In this document: piece after piece, positions 38,611 through 46,870 of the stretch | Layout: every line of letters begins with the position of its first letter | How positions within the stretch are numbered: position 1 is the stretch's first letter | Assembly: GCA_023421675.1 (NCBI GenBank) | Contig: JAEZTC010000002.1 | Coordinates: 372,001-436,000 of the forward strand | From: Bacillota bacterium | GTDB taxonomy: Bacteria > Bacillota > Clostridia > Acetivibrionales > JANLFN01 | DNA: 64,000 nt | Direction: 5' to 3' | Translations under genes and position numbers: made by a program | Notes under the pieces: model-generated | What the model was told of the DNA's origin: nothing | What the model saw: only the letters and a program-made list of their open reading frames with translations | The model's database searches: none

Positions 38611-38716
38611 TATTAAACCCAAAACAAATGTTAACAAATCGTCTATTATTACAAATAAAAGAGAAAGGACTATTGATATTTGATTTAATTAGTTTAATTA
38701 ATGCTGTATTTTTCAT
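38606..38716 (-). CDS. Putative pyrB leader peptide (36 codons)
   Basis: A short reading frame between pyrR and pyrB: ATG at 38716-38714, stop TAG at 38608-38606, 36 residues (begins [11 protein letters not shown]). AAGGGGAAGAG lies upstream at roughly usable spacing. Codons 17-22 and 27-35 are rich in U (Phe, Ile, Cys, Val), and the stop falls in the 5' arm of the terminator hairpin. This resembles the E. coli pyrBI leader (PyrL), where UTP shortage stalls the polymerase, the ribosome catches up and the hairpin cannot form. No PyrR-binding loop is visible here. The peptide itself may have no function; translation is not proven. Confidence 0.5.
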   Translation of the reverse strand: MKNTALIKLIKSNINSPFSFICNNRRFVNICFGFNK

Positions 38717-38748
38717 GATAATCTCTTCCCCTTCCATATTTATTTACA

Positions 38749-39288
38749 CTACTCTACATCACTTATTGTTACCATGTTGATTCCGTCAAACTGCTCAAGC
38801 TTTACATGAACAATTTCAATTTTTGATGTAGGAACATTTTTTCCTACATAATCAGCTCTTATCGGAAGCTCCCTATGGCCTCTGTCAACAAGTACCGCAA
38901 GCTGTATTGATTTTGGCCTTCCTATATCCATAATTGCATCAATTGCTGCTCTTACTGTTCTCCCGGTATAAATTACGTCATCTACAAGTACTATGTTTTT
39001 ATTTTTAATAGCAAAAGTTATTTCTGTTTTATTAACTACTGGGTGTTCTGAGAGCATGCTCAGATCATCCCTATAAAAGGTTATATCGAGTATTCCCACA
39101 TTTACCTTTTTGTTTTCTACTTCTTCTATCTTTTTAGCAATTGATTTTGCAAGAGGCACCCCTCTTCTTTGTATCCCTATAAGAATAACATCCTCAATTC
39201 CTTTGTTCCTTTCAATGATTTCGTGTGCTATTCTTGTTATTGCCCTTTGAATGCCACTTTCGTCCATTATTTCAGCTTTGTCTATCAT
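38749..39288 (-). CDS. pyrR: PyrR, pyrimidine operon attenuator / uracil phosphoribosyltransferase
   Basis: Binds UMP or UTP and then the leader RNA of pyr genes, favouring termination; it also has weak uracil phosphoribosyltransferase activity. The 179-residue protein (B. subtilis PyrR: 181) has the PRPP loop [18 protein letters not shown] (about 92-109). The start is ATG at 39288; the upstream GTG in frame overlaps the GGAG site. It is the first gene of the operon, with a canonical PyrR-binding loop and terminator in its leader. Confidence 0.96.
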   Translation of the reverse strand: MIDKAEIMDESGIQRAITRIAHEIIERNKGIEDVILIGIQRRGVPLAKSIAKKIEEVENKKVNVGILDITFYRDDLSMLSEHPVVNKTEITFAIKNKNIVLVDDVIYTGRTVRAAIDAIMDIGRPKSIQLAVLVDRGHRELPIRADYVGKNVPTSKIEIVHVKLEQFDGINMVTISDVE

Positions 39289-39351
39289 ATTATTCACACT
39301 CCAGAACTGTATTTTTATTTAATAGTAATAACTCACGTTGCAGAGCCAACT

Positions 39352-39379
39352 AAAAAACTTCCACCAGACGGCGGAAGTT
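39352..39379 (-). terminator. PyrR-controlled terminator in the pyrR leader
   Basis: The stem 39356-39362 with 39373-39379 is extended by two C-G pairs after one mismatch; on the minus strand it is followed by a T-run (39352-39357). It lies between the PyrR-binding loop and pyrR. Confidence 0.85.
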
Positions 39380-39424
39380 ATTGTTTACAGCATGGAAAGA
39401 CAAATGTAAATTCGTCTTGGACAA

Positions 39425-39447
39425 AACCTTTCAAGCCTCTCTGGACT
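39425..39447 (-). promoter_or_regulatory. PyrR-binding anti-antiterminator loop
   Basis: The minus strand reads AGTCCAGAGAGGCT then GAAAGG, the conserved PyrR-binding sequence of Firmicute pyr leaders. Binding by PyrR-UMP would release the downstream terminator at 39352-39379. Only this one copy is visible in the operon. Confidence 0.92.
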
Positions 39448-39476
39448 AAATTAAAGGTGAATATTTATTTTTATTA

Positions 39477-39505
39477 AATATAACATATATTATACTGGTT
39501 GTCCA
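39477..39505 (-). promoter_or_regulatory. pyr operon promoter
   Basis: On the minus strand TGGACA (39500-39505) and TATATT (39477-39482) are 17 bases apart. The start would be near 39470, about 20-25 bases before the PyrR-binding loop, as expected for this leader. Confidence 0.65.
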
Positions 39506-39553
39506 TATTTAAAAAAACTTTTTTTGGCAGAATTATTTTTAATTTTTTGTATT

Positions 39554-40468
39554 CTATATCTCTTCCCGTAATGTCGAAAGGAGATTCTTAAAATATTCCG
39601 GCATTGTGGATTCAAATTCCATATATTTACCTGTAACCGGATGTTCAAAGCCTAGTACTCTTGCATGAAGTGCCTGTCCATCCAAATTGTACTTCTGTTT
39701 CTTCCTTCCATAAACAGGATCCCCAATTAACGGATGTCCTATAAAAGACATGTGTACCCTAATCTGATGGGTTCTTCCAGTTTCAAGCTTAACCTCAAGA
39801 TATGTTGCATTCTTGAATCTTTCAAGCACTTTGAAGTGTGTAACTGCTCTTCTTCCGTGTTCGGGGTTAACAGCCATTTTTTTTCGTTCATCATGATGAC
39901 GGCTTATTGGAGCATCTATTTTCCCTGCTTCCTCATGTATTATACCTTCAGCAACACATATATAAATCCTTTTTATATCATGTACTTTTAATTTTTCAGA
40001 CAACACTTCATGAGCTTTATTTGTTTTTGCCACAACAATAACTCCAGAAGTGTCCTTATCAATCCTATGAACAATTCCAGGCCTGATTACCCCGTTTATA
40101 TCCGAGAGCCTGTCACCGCAGTAATTCATCAAAGCATTCACAAGTGTGCCTGAATAGTTTCCTGCAGCAGGGTGAACAACCATTCCTCTTGGCTTATCAA
40201 CTACAATAATATCGTCATCCTCATAGAGTATAGGGATATCTATGTCTTCTGCCTTTACATCAAGTATTTGAGGCTCTGGAATACTGATTATGACTTTATC
40301 GCATTCTTTTAGCTTATAGTTGGATTTGACTGCTTTGCCGCCTACACTTACCAAACCGTCTTCAATAAGCTTTTGTATATATGATCTTGAAAAATCGGCA
40401 TTCTTCTTGGCCAGCCATGCATCTATACGTAAACCATTTTCATCTGCTATCAATTCTTTTATTTCCAT
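39554..40468 (-). CDS. Ribosomal large subunit pseudouridine synthase, RluD family
   Basis: A 304-residue enzyme. The N-terminal S4 RNA-binding domain (about 13-60, RIDAWLAKKNADFSRSYIQKLI) is followed by the RluA/RluD catalytic domain with the active aspartate in GIVHRIDKDTSGVIVVAKT (about 135-153). It corresponds to B. subtilis YlyB, which lies between lspA and pyrR there too. It is 20 bases downstream of lspA. Exact rRNA target not shown. Confidence 0.95.
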   Translation of the reverse strand: MEIKELIADENGLRIDAWLAKKNADFSRSYIQKLIEDGLVSVGGKAVKSNYKLKECDKVIISIPEPQILDVKAEDIDIPILYEDDDIIVVDKPRGMVVHPAAGNYSGTLVNALMNYCGDRLSDINGVIRPGIVHRIDKDTSGVIVVAKTNKAHEVLSEKLKVHDIKRIYICVAEGIIHEEAGKIDAPISRHHDERKKMAVNPEHGRRAVTHFKVLERFKNATYLEVKLETGRTHQIRVHMSFIGHPLIGDPVYGRKKQKYNLDGQALHARVLGFEHPVTGKYMEFESTMPEYFKNLLSTLREEI

Positions 40469-40488
40469 CTTTAGTTAAACACCATACC

Positions 40489-40959
40489 TTACTTTAATCT
40501 ATATTTCATTCTTCCATTATCTTTTTCAATAAATATCAGATATACGGCAAGAAGAATAGTACCAACTACAACAAACATATCTGACACATTAAACACCGGG
40601 AAATCATATGACCAGAATTTAAAATGAAGGAAATCGGTAACCTGTCCGTATAAAACCCTGTCTATCCAGTTTCCAAGTGCTCCGCCGATTATTATTGAAA
40701 GAATTGTTTTAAAGAGTTTATTATTTGATCTGTTTATCAGAACTGCCAGAATCAGCACTACAATAACTGTAAGTATAACAAATACTAACCGGCCGTTCTG
40801 AAATACGCCCCATGCAGCGCCCTTATTCTTTATATGAGAAATATTGAAGAAATTATTAATAACCGTAACTGAACTGTTTAATGTTAAAGTATTAATGACT
40901 AAAAGCTTGGTAAGTTGGTCCAGTGCAATTGCAGATACAGCAATAATAACCCAAATCAT
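40489..40959 (-). CDS. lspA: Lipoprotein signal peptidase
   Basis: Aspartic membrane protease that removes signal peptides from prolipoproteins such as the two encoded in this window. The 156-residue protein has four helices; the catalytic aspartates are in GALGNWIDR (about 103-111) and FNVSDMF (about 129-135). First of a pair with rluD; same order as in B. subtilis. Confidence 0.97.
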   Translation of the reverse strand: MIWVIIAVSAIALDQLTKLLVINTLTLNSSVTVINNFFNISHIKNKGAAWGVFQNGRLVFVILTVIVVLILAVLINRSNNKLFKTILSIIIGGALGNWIDRVLYGQVTDFLHFKFWSYDFPVFNVSDMFVVVGTILLAVYLIFIEKDNGRMKYRLK

Positions 40960-41048
40960 AATTTAACCTCATTCCATTTTTTTGTTAATTATACACTTCA
41001 TTGTGTAATCCGTAAAGGAACATTAATATTTAATCCAAATTTAGTTTG

Positions 41049-42689
41049 TCAGCTTGGTATATACCATTGTGTCAAATCGTTGTATTTACTGAAAATACAT
41101 GGATTAATATTTCCTCTTACCTTTTTGCTATATAACACGGCATTGTTATAGAAAAACAGGCCGGCATAAGGCACCTCTTCGTTTAATAAAGTTCTTAGGC
41201 TGGTAAACAGGTTCTTTTTCCTTTGTGAATCATTCTCTATGGAAATCTGCTGAAGAATCGCATCTACCTGAGGATTACTATACCCTGCAAGATTTCTTCC
41301 TCCAGCTATCTCTGCTGTAGAATAAGCAAATGATATATCAGGTATTGAAGTAATTGTCACACCTACCAATGCCATATCATAAGTTTTAGCTTTAATAAGA
41401 TTCATTACTTGTTCATATGGTAACTGTTTTATGGTTACAATTATTCCGGCCTCATAGAGCTGAGATTTAATTTCATTAGCTATCTTAAGCCTTATTTCAT
41501 TATCATTGTTAACAAGCAGTTCAAGAGTAAGCGCTCTCATAACACCGTTTATATTTTTATAAAGGATTCCATTGGTATTCTTCCAGCCGTTTTGAGCAAG
41601 GATATTTTTTGCTTTTTCTATATCACGGTTAAAATATACCGGATTAGAACTATATAACCACGAGTCAGGCAATAAAGGGAGGTCTGAAGCTGTTGCTCCT
41701 CCTGGTAAAACCTCTTTTATGATTTTATTCCTGTCAAGAGCAAAAGCTATTGCCTGCCTTACTGATTTATCGGCAGTTACTGGCCTGTACATGTTAAAGG
41801 CTGTATAGTCAAAACTTTTAGTTGGATATTTTTTTATTGATATATTGTAGTTTCCGTTATACCGGCTGCTGCTTAATGCGTCTGCAAAAGCCACATCAAC
41901 CTCCTTACCCTGGAGGGCAGAAAGATTATCAGCTGCATTTTTAAAGATTTTTACATCAAGCTCTGTTATCAAAGGATTGTCAATTTTTTCAACAGTCTTC
42001 TTCCACCAGGCTTCGTTAGTTCCAAGTCTTATAACAGCACCGTCGTTTGTATTGAATTTATATGGTCCTGTTCCTATAGGTTTCATATTCCTGGGTGAAT
42101 TCAAAACATTTTCGCCTTCAAATGTATGCTTTGATATAATTGGAAACGTCATATTCTCAAGCATAAATGAATCAGGCTTTTTAAGGATTACTTTAAAATT
42201 ATTTCTGTCTACAGCCGCATAAGATGAGATATTTTGAACATTAGGCTTGTAAATAGAATTAGACTGAGGATTAAAAATAGTATCAAGTGTAAATTGAACA
42301 TCCTCGGAACTTAGCGGGATGTTATCATGCCACATAACATTCTGACGGATATGAAAAGTCCATGTTAAACCATCCGGTGATATCTGCCACTCGTCACATA
42401 AAGCCGGATATGGGAATTGATCCTTCTTAAGTGTGAATAATCCTTCAAATATATACTTGGAAAATTCCTGAACATAAAGGTTTTTTGATAATATTGGATT
42501 CAAGGTATCAGGTTTTGTAGTGAATAGGTTTAAACTACCGCCTTTGGCAGGTCCTTTATCAAGGACATAATCGCCTACAATATCTGGCTGCATTGTATTT
42601 GATTTAACGGTTGTTATATTTCCACTGCAGGATACAAGACTTAAACTTATTATAATAGCCATTAACAAAGCTGTAATTTTCTTTAGCAC
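41049..42689 (-). CDS. Peptide ABC transporter substrate-binding lipoprotein
   Basis: A 546-residue extracellular solute-binding protein of family 5 (OppA/DppA-like). Signal peptide with lipobox L-V-S-C (C21); the SBP_bac_5 domain spans about 75-540 (WTFHIRQNVMWHDNIPLSSEDV). No permease or ATPase gene is adjacent, so it is an orphan binding protein that probably docks on a transporter encoded elsewhere. The GTG start is supported by AGGAGA 8 bases upstream. It follows pgeF after 23 bases. Confidence 0.9.
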   Translation of the reverse strand: MLKKITALLMAIIISLSLVSCSGNITTVKSNTMQPDIVGDYVLDKGPAKGGSLNLFTTKPDTLNPILSKNLYVQEFSKYIFEGLFTLKKDQFPYPALCDEWQISPDGLTWTFHIRQNVMWHDNIPLSSEDVQFTLDTIFNPQSNSIYKPNVQNISSYAAVDRNNFKVILKKPDSFMLENMTFPIISKHTFEGENVLNSPRNMKPIGTGPYKFNTNDGAVIRLGTNEAWWKKTVEKIDNPLITELDVKIFKNAADNLSALQGKEVDVAFADALSSSRYNGNYNISIKKYPTKSFDYTAFNMYRPVTADKSVRQAIAFALDRNKIIKEVLPGGATASDLPLLPDSWLYSSNPVYFNRDIEKAKNILAQNGWKNTNGILYKNINGVMRALTLELLVNNDNEIRLKIANEIKSQLYEAGIIVTIKQLPYEQVMNLIKAKTYDMALVGVTITSIPDISFAYSTAEIAGGRNLAGYSNPQVDAILQQISIENDSQRKKNLFTSLRTLLNEEVPYAGLFFYNNAVLYSKKVRGNINPCIFSKYNDLTQWYIPS

Positions 42690-42712
42690 CTTAATTCTCC
42701 TCTTTACCTATC

Positions 42713-43552
42713 TTATCTCAGCTGAATAAAACCTGCCAGACTGCCGGTCTTACCATTGTCTCCGCGGTGTGAAAAAAAGACATCATTATTACATTTGGTA
42801 CATATATTGCTTAAACAAATTTTGTCTTTCTTAACTCCAGCATCTTCAAGAGTACATCTTATAATGTCCTGAAGGCTTATATAATATTTATTATCCGCTT
42901 TTTTATCGGTATACTCATCAGTGTATTTAAATTCCCTGCTGAATTCAAAATATACCTCTTCTCCGACTTCAAAACAGCATTTCCCGATGGATGGACCAAT
43001 AGCTGCTTCCAAATTTTCTCTCCTGCATCCGAATTGTCTTTCCATTAAGGCGACAGTTTCTGCTGAAATCCTTTTAACTGTTCCCCTCCAACCTGAATGA
43101 CAAGCGGCTATAACCTTTTTAACAGGGTCAAGTAAAAAAACCGGGACACAATCTGCATAAAACGTAACCAATGCTACTTCAGGCTCATTAGTACACAGAC
43201 CGTCATATCCTATTATATCGCTTTTTATTATAATTCCCTTACCGCAGTCATCTTTACCAACAATTTTAATTTTATTGTCATGAACCTGATTGGAAAATAC
43301 CATGTTTTCAGGTTTTATTTGCAAAGCCTGACCCATTCTTTTATAGTTTTCTTTAACATTCTCTTTTGTATCCTTACGGTTAAATCCAAAATTAAGTGTG
43401 GCACATTCACCTGAGCTTACGCCGCCAATTCTTGTTGAAAAGCCATGAGTAATAATGCTTTCATACCTTTGAAAATTCTTAAACTTTATTAGTTCCAACC
43501 CGTTGTAATTAATATATGCAATATTTTTGTTTTCCAGGATGTCCTGTTTCAA
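42713..43552 (-). CDS. pgeF: PgeF/YfiH family purine nucleoside phosphorylase (laccase domain)
   Basis: A 279-residue member of the YfiH/DUF152 family, once called polyphenol oxidases. Members characterised more recently act on purine nucleosides or on peptidoglycan precursor errors. Zinc ligands are visible in FSNQVHDNK, YADCVPVFLLDP and ACHSGWRGT. The start is TTG at 43552, with GGAGG 7 bases upstream; the longer frame is unsupported. It is separated from spoVS by a symmetrical terminator. Confidence 0.88.
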   Translation of the reverse strand: MKQDILENKNIAYINYNGLELIKFKNFQRYESIITHGFSTRIGGVSSGECATLNFGFNRKDTKENVKENYKRMGQALQIKPENMVFSNQVHDNKIKIVGKDDCGKGIIIKSDIIGYDGLCTNEPEVALVTFYADCVPVFLLDPVKKVIAACHSGWRGTVKRISAETVALMERQFGCRRENLEAAIGPSIGKCCFEVGEEVYFEFSREFKYTDEYTDKKADNKYYISLQDIIRCTLEDAGVKKDKICLSNICTKCNNDVFFSHRGDNGKTGSLAGFIQLR

Positions 43553-43650
43553 AGCACTACCTCCGAACATTCTTATAATAAAATCATAACACAAAAATGT
43601 ACTGTTCTTCAACATTAATCCAGAAACTGCGTTTACTTATAAAAAGAAAT

Positions 43651-43679
43651 AAAAAAAAGCATTTTTCAATGCTTTTTTT
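43651..43679 (-). terminator. Terminator after spoVS
   Basis: AGCATT (43658-43663) and AATGCT (43668-43673) close a four-base loop, extended by an A-run on one side and a T-run on the other. It is symmetrical, about 75 bases after the spoVS stop. Confidence 0.8.
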
Positions 43680-43754
43680 ATAATGCTTTTTTCCATTGGT
43701 GAATTTCAACAAAGGCTTATTCTTTTTTTATCAAAGACTTTGTTTTCCAAGAAT

Positions 43755-44018
43755 TTATCTTCTTGGTTCAACAATTAATTTAATTGCTGTTCTTTCTTCA
43801 CCATCTATCTGTATATCAGTAAACGCCGGTATACAAATTAATTCAATCCCTGAAGGAGCAACAAAACCTCTTGCAATAGCTACAGCTTTTACAGCCTGAT
43901 TTAATGCTCCAGCCCCTATTGATTGAATTTCTGCAGATCCTCTTTCTCTTATAACACCAGCTAAGGCTCCTGCAATAGAATTTGGATTAGATTTTGCTGA
44001 AACTTTTAATACATCCAT
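43755..44018 (-). CDS. spoVS: Stage V sporulation protein S
   Basis: An 87-residue Alba-like protein nearly identical in layout to SpoVS of B. subtilis (86 residues; starts MDVLKVSAKSNPNSIAGALAG). It affects spore coat assembly and septation and may bind nucleic acid. It lies downstream of rny and ymdB as in Bacillus. A sequence matching the sigma-H consensus lies upstream (44051-44079), which fits the sigma-H control known for B. subtilis spoVS. A G6 ribosome binding site precedes the ATG. Confidence 0.97.
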   Translation of the reverse strand: MDVLKVSAKSNPNSIAGALAGVIRERGSAEIQSIGAGALNQAVKAVAIARGFVAPSGIELICIPAFTDIQIDGEERTAIKLIVEPRR

Positions 44019-44050
44019 ATAACTTACCCCCCAAATAAATATAAATATAT

Positions 44051-44079
44051 GTATTCTACAAAAAATACCAAAATCCTTT
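44051..44079 (-). promoter_or_regulatory. Sigma-H type promoter of spoVS
   Basis: On the minus strand AAAGGATTT (44071-44079) and GTAGAATAC (44051-44059) are separated by 11 bases, matching the sigma-H consensus RNAGGAWWW-N11/12-RNNGAATWW. The predicted start is about 25-30 bases upstream of the spoVS ATG. Confidence 0.75.
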
Positions 44080-44111
44080 TTTTAAGTAAAAAAATTGTAT
44101 TTTATTTACAC

Positions 44112-44903
44112 CTAAACATTAAATATGCTTTTAATTCTTTGTATTTCCATTGTTTTCCCGTTTGTTTCATCTATTTGAGCATATACTGCATTAAACTGAA
44201 CCATACCGGTTGCAACTTCAAACCTTACAGGCATATGTGTGAGAAATTTATTTATTACCAATTCCCTGTCTACACCAATGATTCCTTCGTGTGGGCCGGT
44301 CATTCCAACATCAGTGATAAATCCTGTACCACATGGAAGAATTCTTTCGTCTGCTGTCTGAACATGTGTATGTGTTCCAAAGACACAGCTTACTCTTCCG
44401 TCAAGATACCAGGCTAGTGCACATTTTTCAGAAGTAGCTTCGGCATGTATATCAATAATTATAACTTTTACTCCTGATTTTTTTAATAACTGGACTTCCC
44501 TCTCCGCTGCTCTGAAGGGGCAGTCAATACTATCCATATAAACACTTCCGAGAACATTCACAATACCTATTTTCCCTGATTGTCCGTTAATAATTGTTGA
44601 GCTCTTTCCCGGCAGTTCATCTGGATAGTTTGCAGGGCGTACAATTTTATCATCACAATCAATAAAATTTGTTACTTCTTTTTTAGACCATGTATGATTT
44701 CCCATTGTAATTGCATCTATTCCGGCTTTGTAAAGCTCCTGAGCTACAACATATGTAATTCCGCTGCCACCTGCCGAATTCTCTCCATTTGCTATACAGT
44801 AGTCAATCTGATACTCCTTCCTAAGAGAAGTTAGAACCTGCTTTATAGCTTTCCTTCCAGGGTTGCCTACTATGTCTCCTATAAAAAGTATTTTCAAAGC
44901 CAA
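44112..44903 (-). CDS. YmdB-family metallophosphoesterase
   Basis: A protein of about 263 residues of the TIGR00282/YmdB family, phosphodiesterases that act on 2',3'-cAMP and affect RNase Y dependent mRNA levels. Metal motifs include IGDIVGNPGR (about 8-17), ANGENSAGG, TMGNHTWSKKE and GTHTHVQTAD. It lies directly after rny, as in B. subtilis. I placed the start at TTG 44903 (GGAG 5 bases upstream, protein MALKILFIGD); the next TTG at 44897 (MKILFIGD) is also possible. Confidence 0.93.
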   Translation of the reverse strand: MALKILFIGDIVGNPGRKAIKQVLTSLRKEYQIDYCIANGENSAGGSGITYVVAQELYKAGIDAITMGNHTWSKKEVTNFIDCDDKIVRPANYPDELPGKSSTIINGQSGKIGIVNVLGSVYMDSIDCPFRAAEREVQLLKKSGVKVIIIDIHAEATSEKCALAWYLDGRVSCVFGTHTHVQTADERILPCGTGFITDVGMTGPHEGIIGVDRELVINKFLTHMPVRFEVATGMVQFNAVYAQIDETNGKTMEIQRIKSIFNV

Positions 44904-44930
44904 GTACACTCCAGTCCAATTCTAGTTTGA

Positions 44931-44963
44931 AAAAAATAAAAAGCGTGTTTATTCACGCTTTTT
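44931..44963 (-). terminator. Terminator after rny
   Basis: AAAAAGCGTG (44938-44947) pairs perfectly with CACGCTTTTT (44954-44963). On the minus strand a T-rich run follows; it lies 20 bases after the rny stop, between rny and ymdB. Confidence 0.85.
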
Positions 44964-44982
44964 ATTATAACATATTTTATTT

Positions 44983-46545
44983 CTATTTAGCATATTCAAT
45001 TGCTCTTGTTTCTCTGATAACGTTAACCTTAATCTGTCCGGGATATTCAAGTTCATCTTCTATCTTCTTGACAATCTCCCTTGCCTTGATTGTGATTTCA
45101 TCATCAGACACATCATCAGGTTTGACAATAATTCTGACTTCTCTTCCTGCTTGAATTGCAAAGGATTTTTCAACCCCTGCAAATGAATTTGCAATTTCTT
45201 CGAGCTTTTCAATACGTTTAATATAAGATTCAAGAGTTTCTCTTCTTGCACCTGGTCTTGCGGCAGAAATTGAATCTGCAGCCTGAACCAATACTGCAAC
45301 AAGTGAAGTTGCTTCTATATCGCCATGGTGTGCAAGTATAGAATTTACAATCTCAGTGCTTTCTTTATACTTTCTTGCTATATCAGCACCTATTGTAACG
45401 TGTGAACCTTCTATTTCATGGTCTACAGCCTTGCCTATATCATGGAGAAGACCTGCTCTTTTTGCAAGAACAACATCTGCGCCAAGCTCTGCAGCCATAA
45501 GTCCTGCAAGGTGCGAAACTTCAATAGAATGGTTAAGTACGTTCTGACCGTAACTTGTCCTGAATCGTAGTTTGCCAAGAAGTTTGATAATTTCAGGGTG
45601 GAGACTGTGAACACCTGTTTCAAAGGTTGCATGGTCACCTTCCTGACGAATTATGTTTTCAACCTCTTTCTTAGCCTTTTCAACCATTTCTTCAATTCTT
45701 GCCGGATGAATTCTGCCGTCAAGAATAAGTTTTTCAAGAGTAATTCTTGCAACTTCTCTTCTTATTGGGTCGAAACCGGAAAGAATAACAGCTTCAGGTG
45801 TATCATCTATTATAAGATCAATACCTGTGAGCGTTTCAAGGGTCCTGATATTACGTCCCTCACGACCAATAATTCTTCCCTTCATTTCATCGTTAGGCAG
45901 AGGCACAACGGAAACAGTAACTTCTGATGCGTGATCTGCAGCACATTTCTGTATGGAGCAGGCAATAATTTCTTTTGCTCTTCTGTCTGCTTCATCTTTG
46001 GCCTTTGCTTCCAAGTCCTTAATCAAAATAGCAGTTTCATGCTTGACTTCATTTTCTACATTTCTTAAAAGATATTCCTTTGCATCCTCTATGGACAGAC
46101 CGGATATTCTTTCAAGTTCTTCAAGCTGCTTTTTCTGAAGCTCAACAACCTTTTCCTGCTGTTGTTGAATGTCCTTCGTCTTTTTGTTGAGTGCTTCATC
46201 CTTTTGCTCAAGAAATTCCATCTTCTTATCAAGGGTTTCTTCCTTTTGAAGCAGTCTGCGTTCAAGACGCTGAATCTCGTTTCTTCTGTCCTTGATTTCA
46301 CGATCAAGTTCAACTCTGCTTCTGTGGATTTCTTCTTTAGCCTCAAGGAGTGCTTCTCTTTTCTTATTCTCAGCTACTTTTTGTGCTTCGTTTACAAGCC
46401 TTTTGGCTTCTTGTTCAGCACTACCAATTTCCGCTTCGGCTTTCTTCTTTCTGAACTCTATACCTCTACGGAACATTATAATTGAAGCAGCAACTGCAAT
46501 TAATAAACCAATTAATGTACCCAAAATAAAATTTATAGCACACAC
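44983..46545 (-). CDS. rny: Ribonuclease Y
   Basis: Membrane-bound endoribonuclease that starts mRNA decay. About 517-520 residues: helix about 6-25, long charged coiled coil (25-200), KH domain with [15 protein letters not shown] (about 225-239) and HD domain with [12 protein letters not shown] (about 363-374). The start is unclear: GTG at 46545 overlaps the AGGAGGTG site, while an ATA codon at 46536 is 8 bases away from it and would fit ribosome spacing better. A promoter lies at 46717-46745, giving a leader of about 165 bases. Confidence 0.96.
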   Translation of the reverse strand: MCAINFILGTLIGLLIAVAASIIMFRRGIEFRKKKAEAEIGSAEQEAKRLVNEAQKVAENKKREALLEAKEEIHRSRVELDREIKDRRNEIQRLERRLLQKEETLDKKMEFLEQKDEALNKKTKDIQQQQEKVVELQKKQLEELERISGLSIEDAKEYLLRNVENEVKHETAILIKDLEAKAKDEADRRAKEIIACSIQKCAADHASEVTVSVVPLPNDEMKGRIIGREGRNIRTLETLTGIDLIIDDTPEAVILSGFDPIRREVARITLEKLILDGRIHPARIEEMVEKAKKEVENIIRQEGDHATFETGVHSLHPEIIKLLGKLRFRTSYGQNVLNHSIEVSHLAGLMAAELGADVVLAKRAGLLHDIGKAVDHEIEGSHVTIGADIARKYKESTEIVNSILAHHGDIEATSLVAVLVQAADSISAARPGARRETLESYIKRIEKLEEIANSFAGVEKSFAIQAGREVRIIVKPDDVSDDEITIKAREIVKKIEDELEYPGQIKVNVIRETRAIEYAK

Positions 46546-46870
46546 CTCCTCAATATTCAGTTTTCAATGCACAATTTTGCTATATAAATTTTATATAATG
46601 TACCAGCCAGCAGAACCTTTATAACGAAAAACATCTCTGAAAATCAATATCAAATCATTTTTCCCCAGATACAGTGATTTTCGGCTTTTAGATTCATCTA
46701 TCTCAGGCACAGATTAATTTTAATCTTTTTTGATTTTTATGTCAAGACAAAATAAAACCGATAAGCTTTACCGCTCTTAGGTTTGATAAGAGACTTGTCC
46801 TTTAACTGGATTTAATCCTACATAAATAGTATATTATCCACTTCCAAGGCAATATGCAGAAATATAGATT
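46546..46870 (-). other. Gene-free stretch: rny promoter and long leader
   Basis: On the minus strand it contains the rny promoter and about 165 bases of untranslated leader down to the AGGAGGTG site. The leader has several short G-rich and AT-rich runs, but I recognise no known riboswitch in it. The rest (46746-46870) contains the 3' side of the YgiQ gene, with a small CTCTTA/TAAGAG hairpin near 46780-46798. Confidence 0.6.
46717..46745 (-). promoter_or_regulatory. rny promoter
   Basis: On the minus strand TTGACA (46740-46745) and TAAAAT (46717-46722) are 17 bases apart. Confidence 0.75.

Noticed and set aside
38581..38748. Second PyrR-binding loop upstream of pyrB
   Set aside because: Only an AGTCC remains; the AGAGAGGCT core is absent, so PyrR binding is not supported here.
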